NCBI GenBank assembly: GCA_019614645.1
Contig: JABWDB010000009.1
Location: forward strand, 4,693,501-4,757,500
Direction: 5' to 3'
Length of the DNA stretch: 64,000 bases
From: Stratiolaelaps scimitus
Lineage: Eukaryota; Arthropoda; Arachnida; Mesostigmata; Laelapidae
Positions 38,934 to 50,826 of the stretch are shown here, one piece after another. Each line of letters begins with the position of its first letter. Within the stretch, counting starts at the first letter, position 1. The notes beneath the pieces are model-generated. The model was not told where the DNA came from and did no database searches. It saw only the letters and a list, made by a program, of their open reading frames with translations. The position numbers and the translations under genes were made by a program.

Positions 38934-39390
38934 TTAACATTGAATAAGCTGACCAAGTAGAAGAGCATCGAGCTTCTCGAACAAATGCGCAACTGAGTCT
39001 CTTCGACGTGGGCTAAAAACGGCCCTGAGGGCGTCGTTTTGCACAATTTCCGCTTTGCGAAGCATCCCGTTATACCCAGCAGCCAAGATCGAAAAGCCAT
39101 AACTAAGGTAGTAGCATAGTATGGGACTTATATAACAGCAGCAAAGCCTCTGCCTGTACGGCCATGCCCCTGAGGCGACGGATCGAGGAGATTACTGTGT
39201 AGCAATTAGGCAGGGAAGTTGCCAATTGATCCCCCAGTTTAGCGTTTCGTGTAAGGCCAGGCCCAGGCACCTGACCGATTGTGATAGTTGTAGCCCGATA
39301 CCACAGAGCTGCAACGGGCTGGTCTCGGCGGATCTCTGTGGAGAATGAAACATGTAACACTGCTTTTACCTGGGCTAATGCACAGTCCAA
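38934..39390 (-). pseudogene. LINE region C-terminal to the reverse transcriptase
   Basis: The frame gives HLDCALAQVKA, then PGLTRNAKLGDQLATSLPN and SIRRLRGMAVQ. These match the post-palm 'LGI.ID..L.W..HI..L' and 'LRRLR' blocks of jockey/CR1 elements. After a frame shift it continues YYLSYGFSILAAGYNGMLRK (normally 'SHLSYG...WG') and AEIVQNDALRAVFSPRRDS, stopping at 38934-38936. Confidence 0.83.
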
Positions 39391-39405
39391 ATGTTTCAGA
39401 ACTCT

Positions 39406-39768
39406 TCAAAATTTTCTCGAAGGGCCGCTTGTGTGTCCCATTTGATCTCGGAAGGATGTATCGTCAGAATATGCAAACGCTCTGCACACCCTGTCAGAAC
39501 AGCTCTTTAGGAGAATGAAGTAACAAGCACGGTAAACATTAATGTGCCCCGAGAATCCTGTGTGGGTGTTCCACAATGAAGCTAGATCCTGTCTGATCTC
39601 TTCCTGTAGTTGGAGGGAGGCAATGGTTCTCGGAGCGACTGTTGCGAAGTGCCAGTTCAATTCATTCACGGTTTCTTGCGGGGTATTTAATGTATCTATC
39701 CTTCCTTCAAGAGTAGCCGATAATTTGACTTTGTCCTTCTCCCTACAACAGGAAATGTAAATTTCCAC
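39406..39768 (-). pseudogene. LINE reverse transcriptase fragment with internal deletion
   Basis: The frame begins in the linker before the polymerase (ETVNELNWHFATVAPRT, the usual 'N.HF..V' block). It then jumps to the palm motif AYSDDTSF at 39452-39475, corresponding to FADD/YADD with Ser for Ala. The finger motifs normally between them, about 150 residues, are absent; that is a large internal deletion. Confidence 0.83.
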
Positions 39769-39934
39769 AGATCTCTGGAGTTTACACGAAGGCGTTGGAA
39801 CCTATTGGCCTATAAAGCGATGACCTGACGGCCTTAAGTGCACTATGAAATATGATAATAATCGTCTTTGGATCCCTGCGTAGGCTTATCGAGGTGTCAT
39901 CATTGACAGCATTCCTCAATCTTCTCAACTTAGC

Positions 39935-40345
39935 CTAAAATTGGAACCTCGTCCTGTACCGGACAGGGTGCCTGCAGTAAGTATCTGTCATATTCCGTGC
40001 AGAGCTAAAGGATTCGAAAGCAGAATTTGCTTCCTCCGCATCGTGGTCTGTTAGCGAACTTGGCTGGCCGACACGTGCTCCGATATCCTCGACACTGGCC
40101 GTGTCATGTCGCCTTACCATCCTGGTACTTCCGGCGAAGTTATCCCTATGACAACGAAAAACCAGCCAAAAATAGCAACACCAACGACAGGGTAATTGAT
40201 CAGAGATCACCGGAATGGCCCAGATGGTCGGCAAGGCCTCCAGGAATTGCTCACAATGTACTATGGCAATATGGTGAATCCAGGTACCCGACTCGGGACG
40301 GGTGACCCCATCAATTACGTGACATGGATTTCTCGAGGAGAACAA
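39935..40345 (-). pseudogene. LINE endonuclease domain, C-terminal part, decayed
   Basis: Reads CHVIDGVTRPESGTWIHHIA, the usual 'VTRP.S.T.IDHI' block of non-LTR endonucleases with His in place of the usual Asp. It then gives AIPVISDQLP, corresponding to the SDHxP motif (Gln for His). Both catalytic-region substitutions argue against activity even apart from the frame breaks. Confidence 0.85.
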
Positions 40346-40351
40346 TGTCGA

Positions 40352-40862
40352 TTACCGTTCACAACATGAAGTTGCGAGCAGATTGATGTTCGAGTCGCCT
40401 AGAACGATACAAGGCAGAGCGTCGTCCGTTGGAAGGCTATCTTCTAGCAAGTCAAGAATATTGTCGCTGTGGGAGAAGTGACAAAGTAAAAGCCTATCCC
40501 ATACCCAACAAAGCCAGGCTTCTTTCCGAGGAGCTCTTCTTACCTATGCATTACCATCGTCACTGCTTTTTACGATTTGAGAGACCACATTGTAGGTGGA
40601 GCGTACGAACAGGCCCACCTCTCCTTTGTGCCTATCGGATTCGCTATCCGATATCCTTCATCCATGAAGAATAAGTCATTGATGGCAATGCCATCATAGT
40701 CCACCATTTTTAACGATGTCTCACTGACAACGACCATGTCCGGACTAGAGCCTTCTTCCTGGCCCGATTTCCTGACTCCTCCAATCCCAGCATTAATAAG
40801 CACAGCACAGAATTCGCTGGAAACGTTGGTGCAAGAAGCATTAAAACCTACTACTTGAAACT
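40352..40862 (-). pseudogene. LINE endonuclease domain, N-terminal part, decayed
   Basis: The first frame (40862 downward) reads VVGFNASCTNVSSEFCAVLI and later GSSPDMVVVSETSLK, which matches the apurinic-type endonuclease pattern in which a conserved E follows a hydrophobic strand. The frame fails after about 40570. A second frame at about 40480-40352 gives SDNILDLLEDSLPTDD and PCIVLGDSNINLL, matching the conserved GDxN motif of the nuclease. These enzymes nick target DNA to prime reverse transcription. Stops and shifts show that the copy is dead. Confidence 0.85.
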
Positions 40863-42909
40863 CAGGTGTACCTAGTCAAATCTTGTACCTTTAAACGTTG
40901 CTAACTTTTAGAGGGGTAACAGTATCAACCATAGTGGATCCAGGCGCAGCGGCACATTTTTTTTACACTGGCATCCGTTTGGGTGAACAAAAAGAAGCGG
41001 TCATAAACGTGTCTAGAGAATACACTACGAACTGCATGGACATAAAACAGCGCAATGATTTCGTATGAATGACTAGAACTCTTTAGAGCATTTGGGGAAC
41101 GCAGGCCTGCATGAGATCCTCTGAACTGTTAAGCAGGGTTTGTCAATTCAATTAGGACAACATCGTTCACGCCTCTCAAACATTATGATGTCAGCAAAAG
41201 CGTTATAATTGTACTCTCACACGTAATAGCAGACTCTGCTTTCACTGAGGGACTCGATTCACAGCAGTGCTCATGTCGAGATTGCATTGATATATCTGAT
41301 AGCACACACAGCGATATTCTATGGTATTTTTGTTTTCAGTTAAATTTGAGCACCTGACATGAATTCTGTCCGGAAGAAAAAGCAAGTATAATAAGAGAGT
41401 TCAGCGTTACAATTTGAGTTTTGCTGAAAAATCCGTTCAGCAACCAGAGTATACCGGCAACCCTTCACCGATAACTGTGAAATGTGTCACCATTGAAGTT
41501 TCAACTCTCATTCCGACTAGCCTAATGATTAGTGTAAACGAAGAGTACATTAAATTAATCGCTTAAAAATCTGCTCAGATAACGAACTTTCTCGTCGACC
41601 AACAAATCACGCGGACAGATGTCAATACGGCCACGTTGTCAATGCCAACATTAGCATCTTCGCCCATGCTCTCGCCACACATGCAGCGCGGCGGCCGCAC
41701 CAGGTCTCCCAAGTACACACAGGTGCTGGATGTCTTCACTGTTTGCCATTTCAAACCTGAGAAATTCACTCCTTGCTATATTATCTGAATGGGGATGATT
41801 CCCCCCCTTTCGACCGAGTAGAAGCGAGTAGCCATAGGGGGACTCAGCTGCAGCGGTCGCGGGGAACGCTTGGCTTGGGGGAGCCCAGAGGCGACAGAGT
41901 GCTACAACTATAACAACTGCTGCTACGACTACTGCTACTACATGTGATTGACTGGCTCCACTTGATGCAGTGTAGAACGGCTCTCGAGTGGCCACGAATC
42001 TCACTGTCACATTGTCGACTACTCGGCCGGACGGCCAGCCAGCCAGCCAACCAAGCGGCCGTAATCGTCTGTGCCTAAACGATGCCTCAATGAACGAGAG
42101 GAGATTCACGCACACCTGTTACCGTCGAGCAACTGAAGGATCAAGCAGATCTCCGCTGTCCCAATGCTGTCCGGTGATCCCGTCTCCCGCGATAGGAAAC
42201 ACGACAGCGACTGCTCATTGCCGGACACAGCACCCGCGGTCACTCGATGTTACCACTTTGCCGCAGTTCGACGTAATGGCGTCCGCCGCAACAGCTGACA
42301 GAGGGTGGATTCGATTCTCGATGGGCAGTTACGATGATCGGTAGCCCTTTAGAAATGTGTAGCGCTTACTACGTCTCTGCCTTAACGACAAACGAAAGCG
42401 AGTCACCATCGCCTCGGCAACCTCCCTCCTCCACCTTCACGCTAACGCGCCTCCTTCTCGGCCATAGTCAACGCCGTGAAATATCGACCTCAGCGACAGT
42501 TTCTTCGAGACAGCTCTAATCTTGCTATTGTCATTGCTCTTGTTATTATTGTTGTTTATGCATATCTTGAACAACGCCAATGATCGTCATACGACGATCT
42601 ACACGATAGACGGACGCGTTAATGCATCGCCTAAGTATTTTCCTATGGCTCCTTGTTGTTATGGGTATCCGGTTTAACAGCAGAGAGAACGAGGGAGGGG
42701 GACAGCAATGATGAAAAAGCCGGTCGCCAACAGGCACAATGTGCTTTGTGCTTTGATGAGTTTAGGCTAAAAAAAAAGTTCACTTTGCCGCTTGAGAGCT
42801 GGGAACGAGCTGGGTCGAATGATTGAGTGAGATCGGCCGAATGAGCCTACTCTAGTCCTCGGTACGAGACGAAATCAACTTTGATGCATAATGCGGTGGA
42901 CGAAATATC

Positions 42910-42935
42910 ATATATATATATATATATATATATAT
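42910..42935. repeat. (TA)n microsatellite
   Basis: Pure alternating TA run of 26 bp. Confidence 0.96.
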
Positions 42936-43542
42936 CGCTATAGGCCTACAAAGGGACAGATGGTAACCGATCTTCAGAATGTACGGTAAATGCATGAAGA
43001 TAGATGTAGCCACAATCACACGTAATATAGCGTGCTATGACGCTCTGTCTGCATGCGACATCAGACTCGATCGTCGGTCTGGATCACTCGTTCATTGGAC
43101 GTTTTTGACCATTCAACCTTGACTGAAGGATTAGACCGAATTAATGACTGATTCGTTGATTAACTGATTCGAGTCACCTGGCGATGTCAGTTACCTGAAC
43201 TTTGTGGCCAATGGCAGCAAGCGCCTTTGTCGAAACAGTTCTGCCCGTTTTGACGAAATTACCGAACTAGATGACTTCCACAATGTGTACGCTTCTGTTG
43301 ACTCGGTTTCGGCTTGCTATTTGAAGCTCCGCTCGAGACGATTATCAGCAAGACGCCGCAAGTCATATGCTCCAGCCGTTAGCTATGCATGTTTTTGTGG
43401 CAAGAGCTAAATAATATGGCCATAGCCCGGCACTCGCATACACCTTGCCTATTCTCTGTGGATCTATTGGTTTGTGGATCTATCATGCTCACTGTGCTCT
43501 GTTCAAATCGACGATATTAGTTGCATATCATTTCTCCGTCGA

Positions 43543-43545
<3 letters not shown>

Positions 43546-43575
<30 letters not shown>
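43546..43575. repeat. (CT)n microsatellite
   Basis: Pure CT run of about 30 bp. Confidence 0.96.
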
Positions 43576-43578
<3 letters not shown>

Positions 43579-44482
43579 GAAACTGGCTCCGTACCAAGCA
43601 TTAAACTAACTATACCAGCCATTGCTGTGGTTGTTAATTGATAAAAACAATAAATATGTATGAGTAAAAATCATCGATGGCCTTTTGTGGCGCCACCCAT
43701 ACCAATGAAGTGAGCATATCTATATATCAATCAAAGACAAACTATCGCTAACGCTATTCTTTGCTATGAGCTCTTGTGTTTAATGGTCTCGACGCAATTT
43801 CAGGACACTACATGATCTACCGTCGAAAGAAACTTCAAGCAGTTTTTTTCCTTCTCGTTGATGACTTCTCTCCTTCTTCCTTTCCCGTTCGAAGCTTTAA
43901 AGAGTCTGAAGCAGTTACCGTTCCATCTGTATATGCCAATCGGGACTACACGCCGACGCTACAAGCGAAGAACGTCACAAACCGTCTTTCCACTCTAGAA
44001 CAAGACCACTCTCCCCTCTCTCTCTCTCTCTCTGACACGGCGCTGGCGGGATCGAATTTCTAAAATTATTTTTACGCAAAACAGCGCACGTAAACACATA
44101 AACACCGTTTACGAATAGTTCTGCTCTACCACCGCAAACGCGAAGCAAATGGCTCACGACACCTGAGACCAACCCTGAGAGCAGCCGGTCGGACCAACAT
44201 CTATCTACCTGAACAGTAAAAAGATCCGGAGACCCAGCCCCGCCAAAAAAAACAACAACGTCAACATTAGCAGCCACTAAGTCGTATCCGATCGGGGGGT
44301 GGCCGACGAGCGCGAAACGTGTTCGCTTGAGTAACTTCAGATCGGCTGAAGTTAGCAGCGAATATGCGAATCTTTGTCGAGGGTTTGTCACCCGCTTGCT
44401 CCCGGGCTGTGTCCGGTTGACTACTGCTCGACGACGGCGTGGCTCGAAACGAGAGCTCGGGCTGACATTCGGGTGAACGCGG

Positions 44483-44902
44483 GTGGGACCGGTCGTAGTT
44501 GACGCCGAAGAGGAGCCGAAAAACTCCCAAAGCTCCCAACGGCCGGACTGTGTGGGCAATTCACGCTACCGCACGGCCGTCTACTGGCCAACTACTGGCC
44601 GTCGCGGACAGCATCATATGGGCACTGCTGCTGCTGCTGTTACCGCCGCCGCCGCCGCAAACCAGGCAGCCAGCCAGCTGAACACGCCTTGCAAACACAT
44701 ACGCCACGCGGACTCAACAAAAACAAAACGCTGGACGCTGGCCGAAGAAGATGTAGTAGACAAAGACGAAATCGAAAGACGGCGAAAAAGTCGACGAAAA
44801 AGTTGTCCGTTCGATCGGGGTCTTCACGGGGAGGGGGTCGCCGGGTGTGATCGTCCGTTAGTCCGTGCAGCTTGGGGACACACACATATGCCGTTCGTTT
44901 AG
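44483..44902 (+). CDS. Candidate ORF, 139 codons, unknown protein
   Basis: The frame opens after TGA at 44474, with no ATG until 44618 (Met46), and closes at 44902. Its composition is protein-like: GNSRYRTAVYWPTTGRRGQ, an Ala-rich helix-like run (MGTAAAAVTAAAAANQAA) and then a charged segment RWTLAEEDVVDKDEIERRRK followed by SRRKS. The Ala run comes from GCT/GCC triplets and may be simple repeat. No family is recognised. The overlapping minus-strand frame of similar length cannot be excluded. Confidence 0.22.
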   Translation: MGPVVVDAEEEPKNSQSSQRPDCVGNSRYRTAVYWPTTGRRGQHHMGTAAAAVTAAAAANQAASQLNTPCKHIRHADSTKTKRWTLAEEDVVDKDEIERRRKSRRKSCPFDRGLHGEGVAGCDRPLVRAAWGHTHMPFV

Positions 44903-45518
44903 CAAGTTCGTCGTCCACCGTAGCTACAGCAAGGTGCTCATAGAAGGAGAGGCTGAGACAGAGCTTTTCGTTGAAGTCACGGGGGCATAGTACAACTCCA
45001 TCGGCGTGGATTCTGCGAGTCTAAGCTGTCCTCTTGACACGGCTCCCGATGTATGTAATTGTGCCCCACAGCGACAGCCTCCCCCTCCCCCGAAATGCGT
45101 TGTCCCCCCGCGACGTGACAATGTATTTGTGCTTCGCTTAGGTTGTCCTTGTTTTTTTACAAAACGATTATATGCTAGAGGATTGACAGTGTTATTGACG
45201 CTAGGAGGGACAGGTACCGACGGAGAATATTCTCTCGCTCAGGGAATTTGTGCGAGTAAAACGGAGAGAAATCAAATTTAGTTTGGAATAGTCAGATTAC
45301 GATTTCCGAAAACTATTCGGGAAACCTTTTATTTTATTGATTTATTTAAAGACAAGACGGCGGGACCTAGAAGGACCAAGCTTAACTAAAGGCATCTCCC
45401 CCTCCCCCCTGGAGAACTCTGAAGACATATCGAATAGGTGGTTCCACGCCTTTGGGCGGGAAGTTAAATGAGTTCGAGAAACCTTGTCAACTACGTAAAT
45501 CGCCCAATTATGAGCTGT

Positions 45519-45613
<95 letters not shown>

Positions 45614-47646
45614 TATACTATGATTCAATATGAAAGTCAAAGACGGGCCAGTGCAGGTGTAGGTGTTCCCAACTCGACATTCGAAGTGGACGCTTCAGAT
45701 TCGCACGTCGACAATTGCGCATGTCTTCAAGAAAGTAAGGTTGTAGCAATCTTTGACATCTGCATCACATATGACCGGCGCTGAGTCGATGAGCAATAAC
45801 CAGTTGAGTCACCCACGGGTTATCGGAAAGGAAAACGTACTTAATCCATGCCGCCTATACCGTAGGAAACATTTCTCTAAAGCCATTCTTATACAAGTCA
45901 CCTAAACAGTGCATAAAATCTTATGACAATGATGAGCAAATGGGCGAAGCGCTATCAGGTGCATACGTGTATTGTCTATAAGGCAAAATGTCACTTCCAC
46001 AACAAATCGGCGGTTTTATGGCGTCAAAAAGAACTATGCTTTATGGTAACATTCATGGAGTAGGAGATGATTTCACGTGTTGGCCGCCAAAATCGGCCAT
46101 TTTCCACGTTTCGAGCGACCGAAGAAGAGTCGATTTACCAGGCAGCTGTGAATCGGCTATAAATCTGAAAAGGATCACAATTTTTTCTTCAATCATGGGC
46201 ATGCTTCTATCGCGACTCTGCAGTAACCTGCTGCAGTCACCGTTCACAATGTTGACATATTGCAAATTGCGCTTGCGAGCTACGCGAGGCCGGTGTTAAC
46301 ACCTTCTAGAAATGTCAGCTTGGAGCAGGAACCTGTGCTGCGGACGTGGCAGCCGATGCCGAAGGTGGCTGATGTTGATTCTTGTCCGAGTTCTCAGCCA
46401 AGAACTTGAATTTAGCCCTGAGCCAATTCGCTGTGCCACGTTTCTTTGCTGATAAGCTATGAAACATAGGGATTCAATAAGCCACCTTATTTCTAGCGCA
46501 GGTGATTATTTATCCAAACCAATTAATAGTGCACGCGTCATAACGTAGACAACTATCAGTTACAGGAATAAGAATGACAATCTTTTTCATCCATTCTTTT
46601 CGCCTGAAGTTCGTGTAAAATCAAATCGCACACAGGTGCCAGCCGAGCCCGACTCTCGCTACCCGGCAGATGAAATAGGCCTAATCATATCTGCCAGGTT
46701 AGCGGTTTTGTTCACCAATAGTTCGTCTTATGGACGTCTCCCCTCATTTTAGCCATCGGCTGGAATTTTTCTCCTTTGTCGGCGCCCCTAGCCTCCGCCG
46801 CCTTTATCCGTTTCTGCTAAACATATATCCGTCACATGCGTCCTGCCTGGCATATAGCATGTAGCCGCTCGGATAGGAAGCAGCTATCGCAGCTATAACA
46901 TGTTTCCCTCAATTTCTATTTACACCGTAAAGCATCGTCGTTTTCGACGTCAGCTGTCTGTCCACGATGCTGACGTCGCGAGACGAGATCAGCACGATCA
47001 GTGCGGACACTTCATACGTGCGCGCAAACGGACTCGAAATCATTTCGCGCCAACGCCGCCGTGGTGAGCAGCCAGTAAGTGGCCCGATTCAACGAGGACA
47101 AAAGGCCACCGCGACAGAGACACTGAGCGCAGGCCGATCGAACCGCTGAAGCCAATTTATTATAGTCATCGTCAGGCGTTTCGACGAAGTTCGAGTCCCC
47201 TTTCGTTGGCTCCGGCTCGTTTGCCTGTTTTCTCTCTGGTGAGAAATGCGAGAGGCGGCGGCGACGGCAGCAACAACATCGTTCCCGGCCAGGCGGAGGC
47301 GGCACATCTCGGGCCGGGCCGAGCCGGCGTTCGTTCAGTCCGCAGCCCGGCTAAATAGCGCAAGTGGTGGCGGTTAGCGGACGGACGCGAGCTGTGTCGC
47401 TGCTGGCGGATTCTATTGTTGTCTTCGCAGATGTCTTCTTGTTGTCGCTGTTCCGTGTGGCTGTCCTTGTTAAGCGGTTCTCAACGCGAGTGTGTCACCT
47501 TTAGGAGGACTTAGAGCCAGCGGTCGATCGCGCTCGTTTGCCGGTTACGCCAATTCTCGTTCAACGAAGCTACCGCCATCATACGGCCGCCGACTGTCCC
47601 CTCCCCGCACATCCCGAACCAATGGACCAACGACGGCCATGCAGCA
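44903..47646. other. Non-coding stretch around the longest microsatellite
   Basis: Holds the 85-bp (AT)n at 45527-45611. Frames are short. A GC-rich patch at 47.0-47.4 kb is open on both strands without recognisable motifs. Confidence 0.45.
45527..45611. repeat. (AT)n microsatellite, 85 bp
   Basis: Longest simple repeat in the window, a pure alternating AT run preceded by ACACACAC. It is long enough to extrude a cruciform and to be length-polymorphic. Confidence 0.98.
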
Positions 47647-48188
47647 ATGAATAGGCCAAACAGATATGATGAATTTCTTTCTGCTTCTGTCGAATTGAAT
47701 CCGACCCCGAGTTCGACGTCAGGCGGCGGCTGCGGCCGGTTGGTGGATACGAAGTCTGTGCGCGCAACAGCCGCGGAGGAGCTTCGGCGACGGCAACGAG
47801 TTGAGACAGGATTCGATCAGTTGGGCTAAATCGTCACACAATTGAGTGATGATGCTGATGATGCTGATTGTACCGATGATGCTCTAAGGATTTAGTTCTA
47901 GTTAGAGACAATTTGATGCTTGGACAATGGTACTGATACGGTCGTTGGATAGGGTGTTCACCGGTCAGGGTCTCAGCGTACATGCACTTCATCACCGGGG
48001 CCATTTGCGTGTCAATGTGTTGTCTAGATGTTTTTGTCATATCGGTTAATATTGCCGCTGCTAACAACGAGGGCATGATTGTTCGTAGTAACTGGATGAG
48101 TTCGAACCGTCTCAGGAGATCCCGCATGGCAAGGAAGCGCACTTGCGAACGGAACAGCCCCGCCAACGGCTGATATAGCCTTTACAAA

Positions 48189-48219
48189 GAGATGCACACT
48201 TGTGGCAAGTGTGCATCTC
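48189..48219. repeat. Perfect hairpin (14-bp arms, 3-nt loop)
   Basis: GAGATGCACACTTG at 48189-48202, loop TGG, then the exact reverse complement at 48206-48219. Confidence 0.94.
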
Positions 48220-49104
48220 AATAGATCGATCAATGCATCTTGCTAGGCATTTTTCACAATTGTTGTCCACCTAAATCCTGCTGTTTGGTAGGGAGAATTC
48301 CTGTTGAACTCAATTATGCCTAATACTTAACTCCTGAGTATGTATTCAGCAATCGAAATTTCGCCTGTAGGTAAAAAAAAACTACTCACCTCTATAATAT
48401 TGAAGCATATGGCGAGAGGAAATATATCGTACAAAATTCGTGCTTCAGACATACTTTAATGTGTCCTTAGGGCACTACGTAGTTGACGCCGTTTTCTCTT
48501 CAGCCGAGTCTAAAGGAGGTGAATGGCTGAGGATAAATTCTTTAAAACATGTAACTAAGTAACTTTTCATCTAAAGCTTTCAACTGCTTAAAGGTCACTA
48601 GAAATCATATCGAGTGATCGGGAAACTGATCGGCGAACTGTGACAGGGCACAGTAGGGGGCAGCTTGAGACAGCAGCGACAGCAGCGACGATTCGAAAAT
48701 CCGACTGGCGCAAAGTACCGAGATGCCTCGAACGAAAGCAAAAGATACTTAGAATATAGATACTCCTGGGTTCATGTTGTAGTAGTAGTAGTACATATTC
48801 AGATGTTGACAATGAATTATTCTGAGTTCTGGTAGACCAACAAGCCATTGACCATCGCTGGGACCTGTCCCGAGTTGGGGTCCGTGCCCATGCGAGTTCC
48901 CGCAGACCTCACCCGAACCTCACTGCCGTCAGTGTTAGTCAATTTAGGTATCTGCCAAATCGCAACGCAATTTCGCACACCAGCGCAGGCTCAAAAGATG
49001 ACGACTCGAGTTATCATGCCACCGCTACAGCCGCCTCTGTCCATGCTATTTGTAGCTGTTGTAATTACGGGTGCGCTGTTCTACTTACGAAGAGATAGAC
49101 AGAG

Positions 49105-49132
49105 AGAGAGACAAAGAGAGAGAGAGAGAGAG
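49105..49132. repeat. (GA)n microsatellite
   Basis: GA run with one interruption near its start; it encodes an artificial Arg/Glu stretch. Confidence 0.92.
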
Positions 49133-50192
49133 ATGAGGAGGTGGAAGAACATCAAACGAGAAGGCGCCGCCGTTGATGGCTATGACATGTACCACAACGA
49201 TCCGATCTGATCGGCGGGGTGAAGGTAGGGGCAAGGGGCGGGCGGGCGGGTGGTCGGAGAAGAGGAGGTTTGGTGTGCCGCTTCGTCTCAGAGAAGCTCA
49301 AGCCGTCGGTCCGTCGCACGGGACCTACCGCCTGTCTAATTCGCGGGGCCAAGTGGCACGGCTCGTTGTTTGGGCCAATGACAACTGCTGGCTGAACTGA
49401 CTGAAGCAGGCGACTAACGAGAGTCACGGAAGGGTCTTCATCTTCTTTATCTTCTCCGATTGAATGTGTATATGTTTGTGTGTACACGACTACCTACATA
49501 TCTACAGTAACGAGGCGGAAAAGGACGAATTTCGCCAAGTAAGTCAGCTTTAAAATCGGCTAGCTTCGATCCGAGCCGAGAGAAGTGGCGAGCAAGATGC
49601 ACCCGGAGACGGAACGAGACCTGTGTGTCAAAGCAAACAACAACAAAAACTCGGTGTCCGATAGCTTCAGCTCATAGCGACATCAGCACCGATAACAACA
49701 GAGGCTCATGCGCGGCCCTTCTCGTATCCGTGGTGACGCTGGCGGCAGCGCCGATTGAAAAGCTACCCCCCTAATTCATCGTGGTGACCACCAAGGGCAA
49801 ACAAATCTGTTGTATATATAATAGTTCTATGTACGCCGAGTCAGTATGAATGATCGAACGACAGAGACCTGCAAAGGATTCCGACCGGCAATAGTTGTAC
49901 ATGCTAACACAGAAGCCAGATATGCACAGATAAATATACGAGAACAAGTACAAGGCAGATCTGCTCACGTACAAACGAAAAACAGTCAACAGCGATCGAT
50001 AGCGAGGCGGCAACGCTTTAGTCGCGCAGAGGCAACGCTGTACCATCGATGCGAAAACTGTATCGTAGATAAATATATCTATCGGCAATGCCCTCTTGGC
50101 CACCTCTACCGATATTGCACAGGAGCCCACGCGCGCCTCGCGGCGCACGAAACATCATTGCTGTCGCCGCCGTCGAGCGCCACCAGGTTAGA

Positions 50193-50221
50193 CTCGAAGC
50201 TCATAAATTTCGAGCTTCGAG
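50193..50221. repeat. Perfect inverted repeat (10-bp arms, 9-nt loop)
   Basis: CTCGAAGCTC at 50193-50202 and its exact reverse complement GAGCTTCGAG at 50212-50221. Confidence 0.9.
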
Positions 50222-50280
50222 TAGCATGTTTCCCGTGGAGCATCATGTGCTGAATATAACGATATCTACAGCAAGCGAGA

Positions 50281-50283
<3 letters not shown>

Positions 50284-50316
<33 letters not shown>
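50284..50316. repeat. (GA)n microsatellite
   Basis: Pure GA run of about 33 bp. Confidence 0.96.
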
Positions 50317-50319
<3 letters not shown>

Positions 50320-50458
50320 CAAGAGGACGGTGCGAAGATCGGTTACTAAAGCGAGACTGTGGATCGTTGTCGTACGGTGTCATTCGTCGAAACAGTGGAG
50401 GGTGTTAATGAAGTACCATGATGGCAAATGGTAGGCGGGGGAGTAGGTGGCGGCGGAA

Positions 50459-50478
50459 TCTCTCTCTCTCTCTCTCTC
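50459..50478. repeat. (CT)n microsatellite
   Basis: Pure CT run lying between two (GA)n tracts, so the pair can form an inverted GA/CT arrangement over about 180 bp. Confidence 0.94.
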
Positions 50479-50789
50479 CCTCATAAAGGGGGTTGTGTAC
50501 GCATTGGCCTCAGGGTTCTCAGGGTTAGCAGCGGTAGTACCAGCAGCCGCTGCTGTGATGTCTGGTGGCCCAGTCGCAGGCTATGTATTATAGCTAGATA
50601 GGTAAGCATCGCAGAGCTGCTTTCCTTCACTAATGCCTGGGGCCTGGCGGTAACTGGTCGCATTGAGTTCGTTTGCACCATTCGCTGCAAGATGATATCC
50701 TCCCTGCAAAATAGGGCTGGCCGGTGGACAAGTGCGACCGGGTCGGCGGTACCACCCCTGAAATGGAGAGGGCACCGCTTCAAGTCGTG

Positions 50790-50793
<4 letters not shown>

Positions 50794-50823
<30 letters not shown>
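50794..50823. repeat. (GA)n microsatellite
   Basis: Pure GA run of about 30 bp. Confidence 0.96.

Positions 50824-50826
<3 letters not shown>

Larger units (their letters stand above)
38934..40862 (-). mobile_element. Non-LTR (LINE, jockey/CR1-like) retrotransposon remnant
   Basis: Read on the minus strand, a decayed ORF2 shows endonuclease, then part of the reverse transcriptase, then the region after it, in the normal LINE order. The pieces are in shifting frames with stops. The 5' part of the element, ORF1 if it had one, and the central reverse-transcriptase motifs are missing, so this is a 5'-truncated, internally deleted copy. No clear target-site duplication or long poly-A tail was identified; a (TA)n and T-rich patch lies near 38.80 kb beyond the coding end. 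Subfamily (jockey against CR1 or others) is inferred from motif style only. Confidence 0.88.
40863..44482. other. Non-coding stretch
   Basis: No supported exon. It contains (TA)n at 42910-42935, (CT)n at 43546-43575, a shorter CT run at 44021-44032 and a GC-rich patch at 41.68-42.35 kb with open frames on both strands. A 194-codon minus-strand frame (43975..44559) overlaps the end; see the rejected list. Confidence 0.45.

Noticed and set aside
43975..44559. 194-codon minus-strand open frame
   Set aside because: Natural-looking in parts but with no recognisable family or splice support, its end is encoded by a CT repeat (RERERGE), and a plus-strand frame overlaps it with better codon bias.
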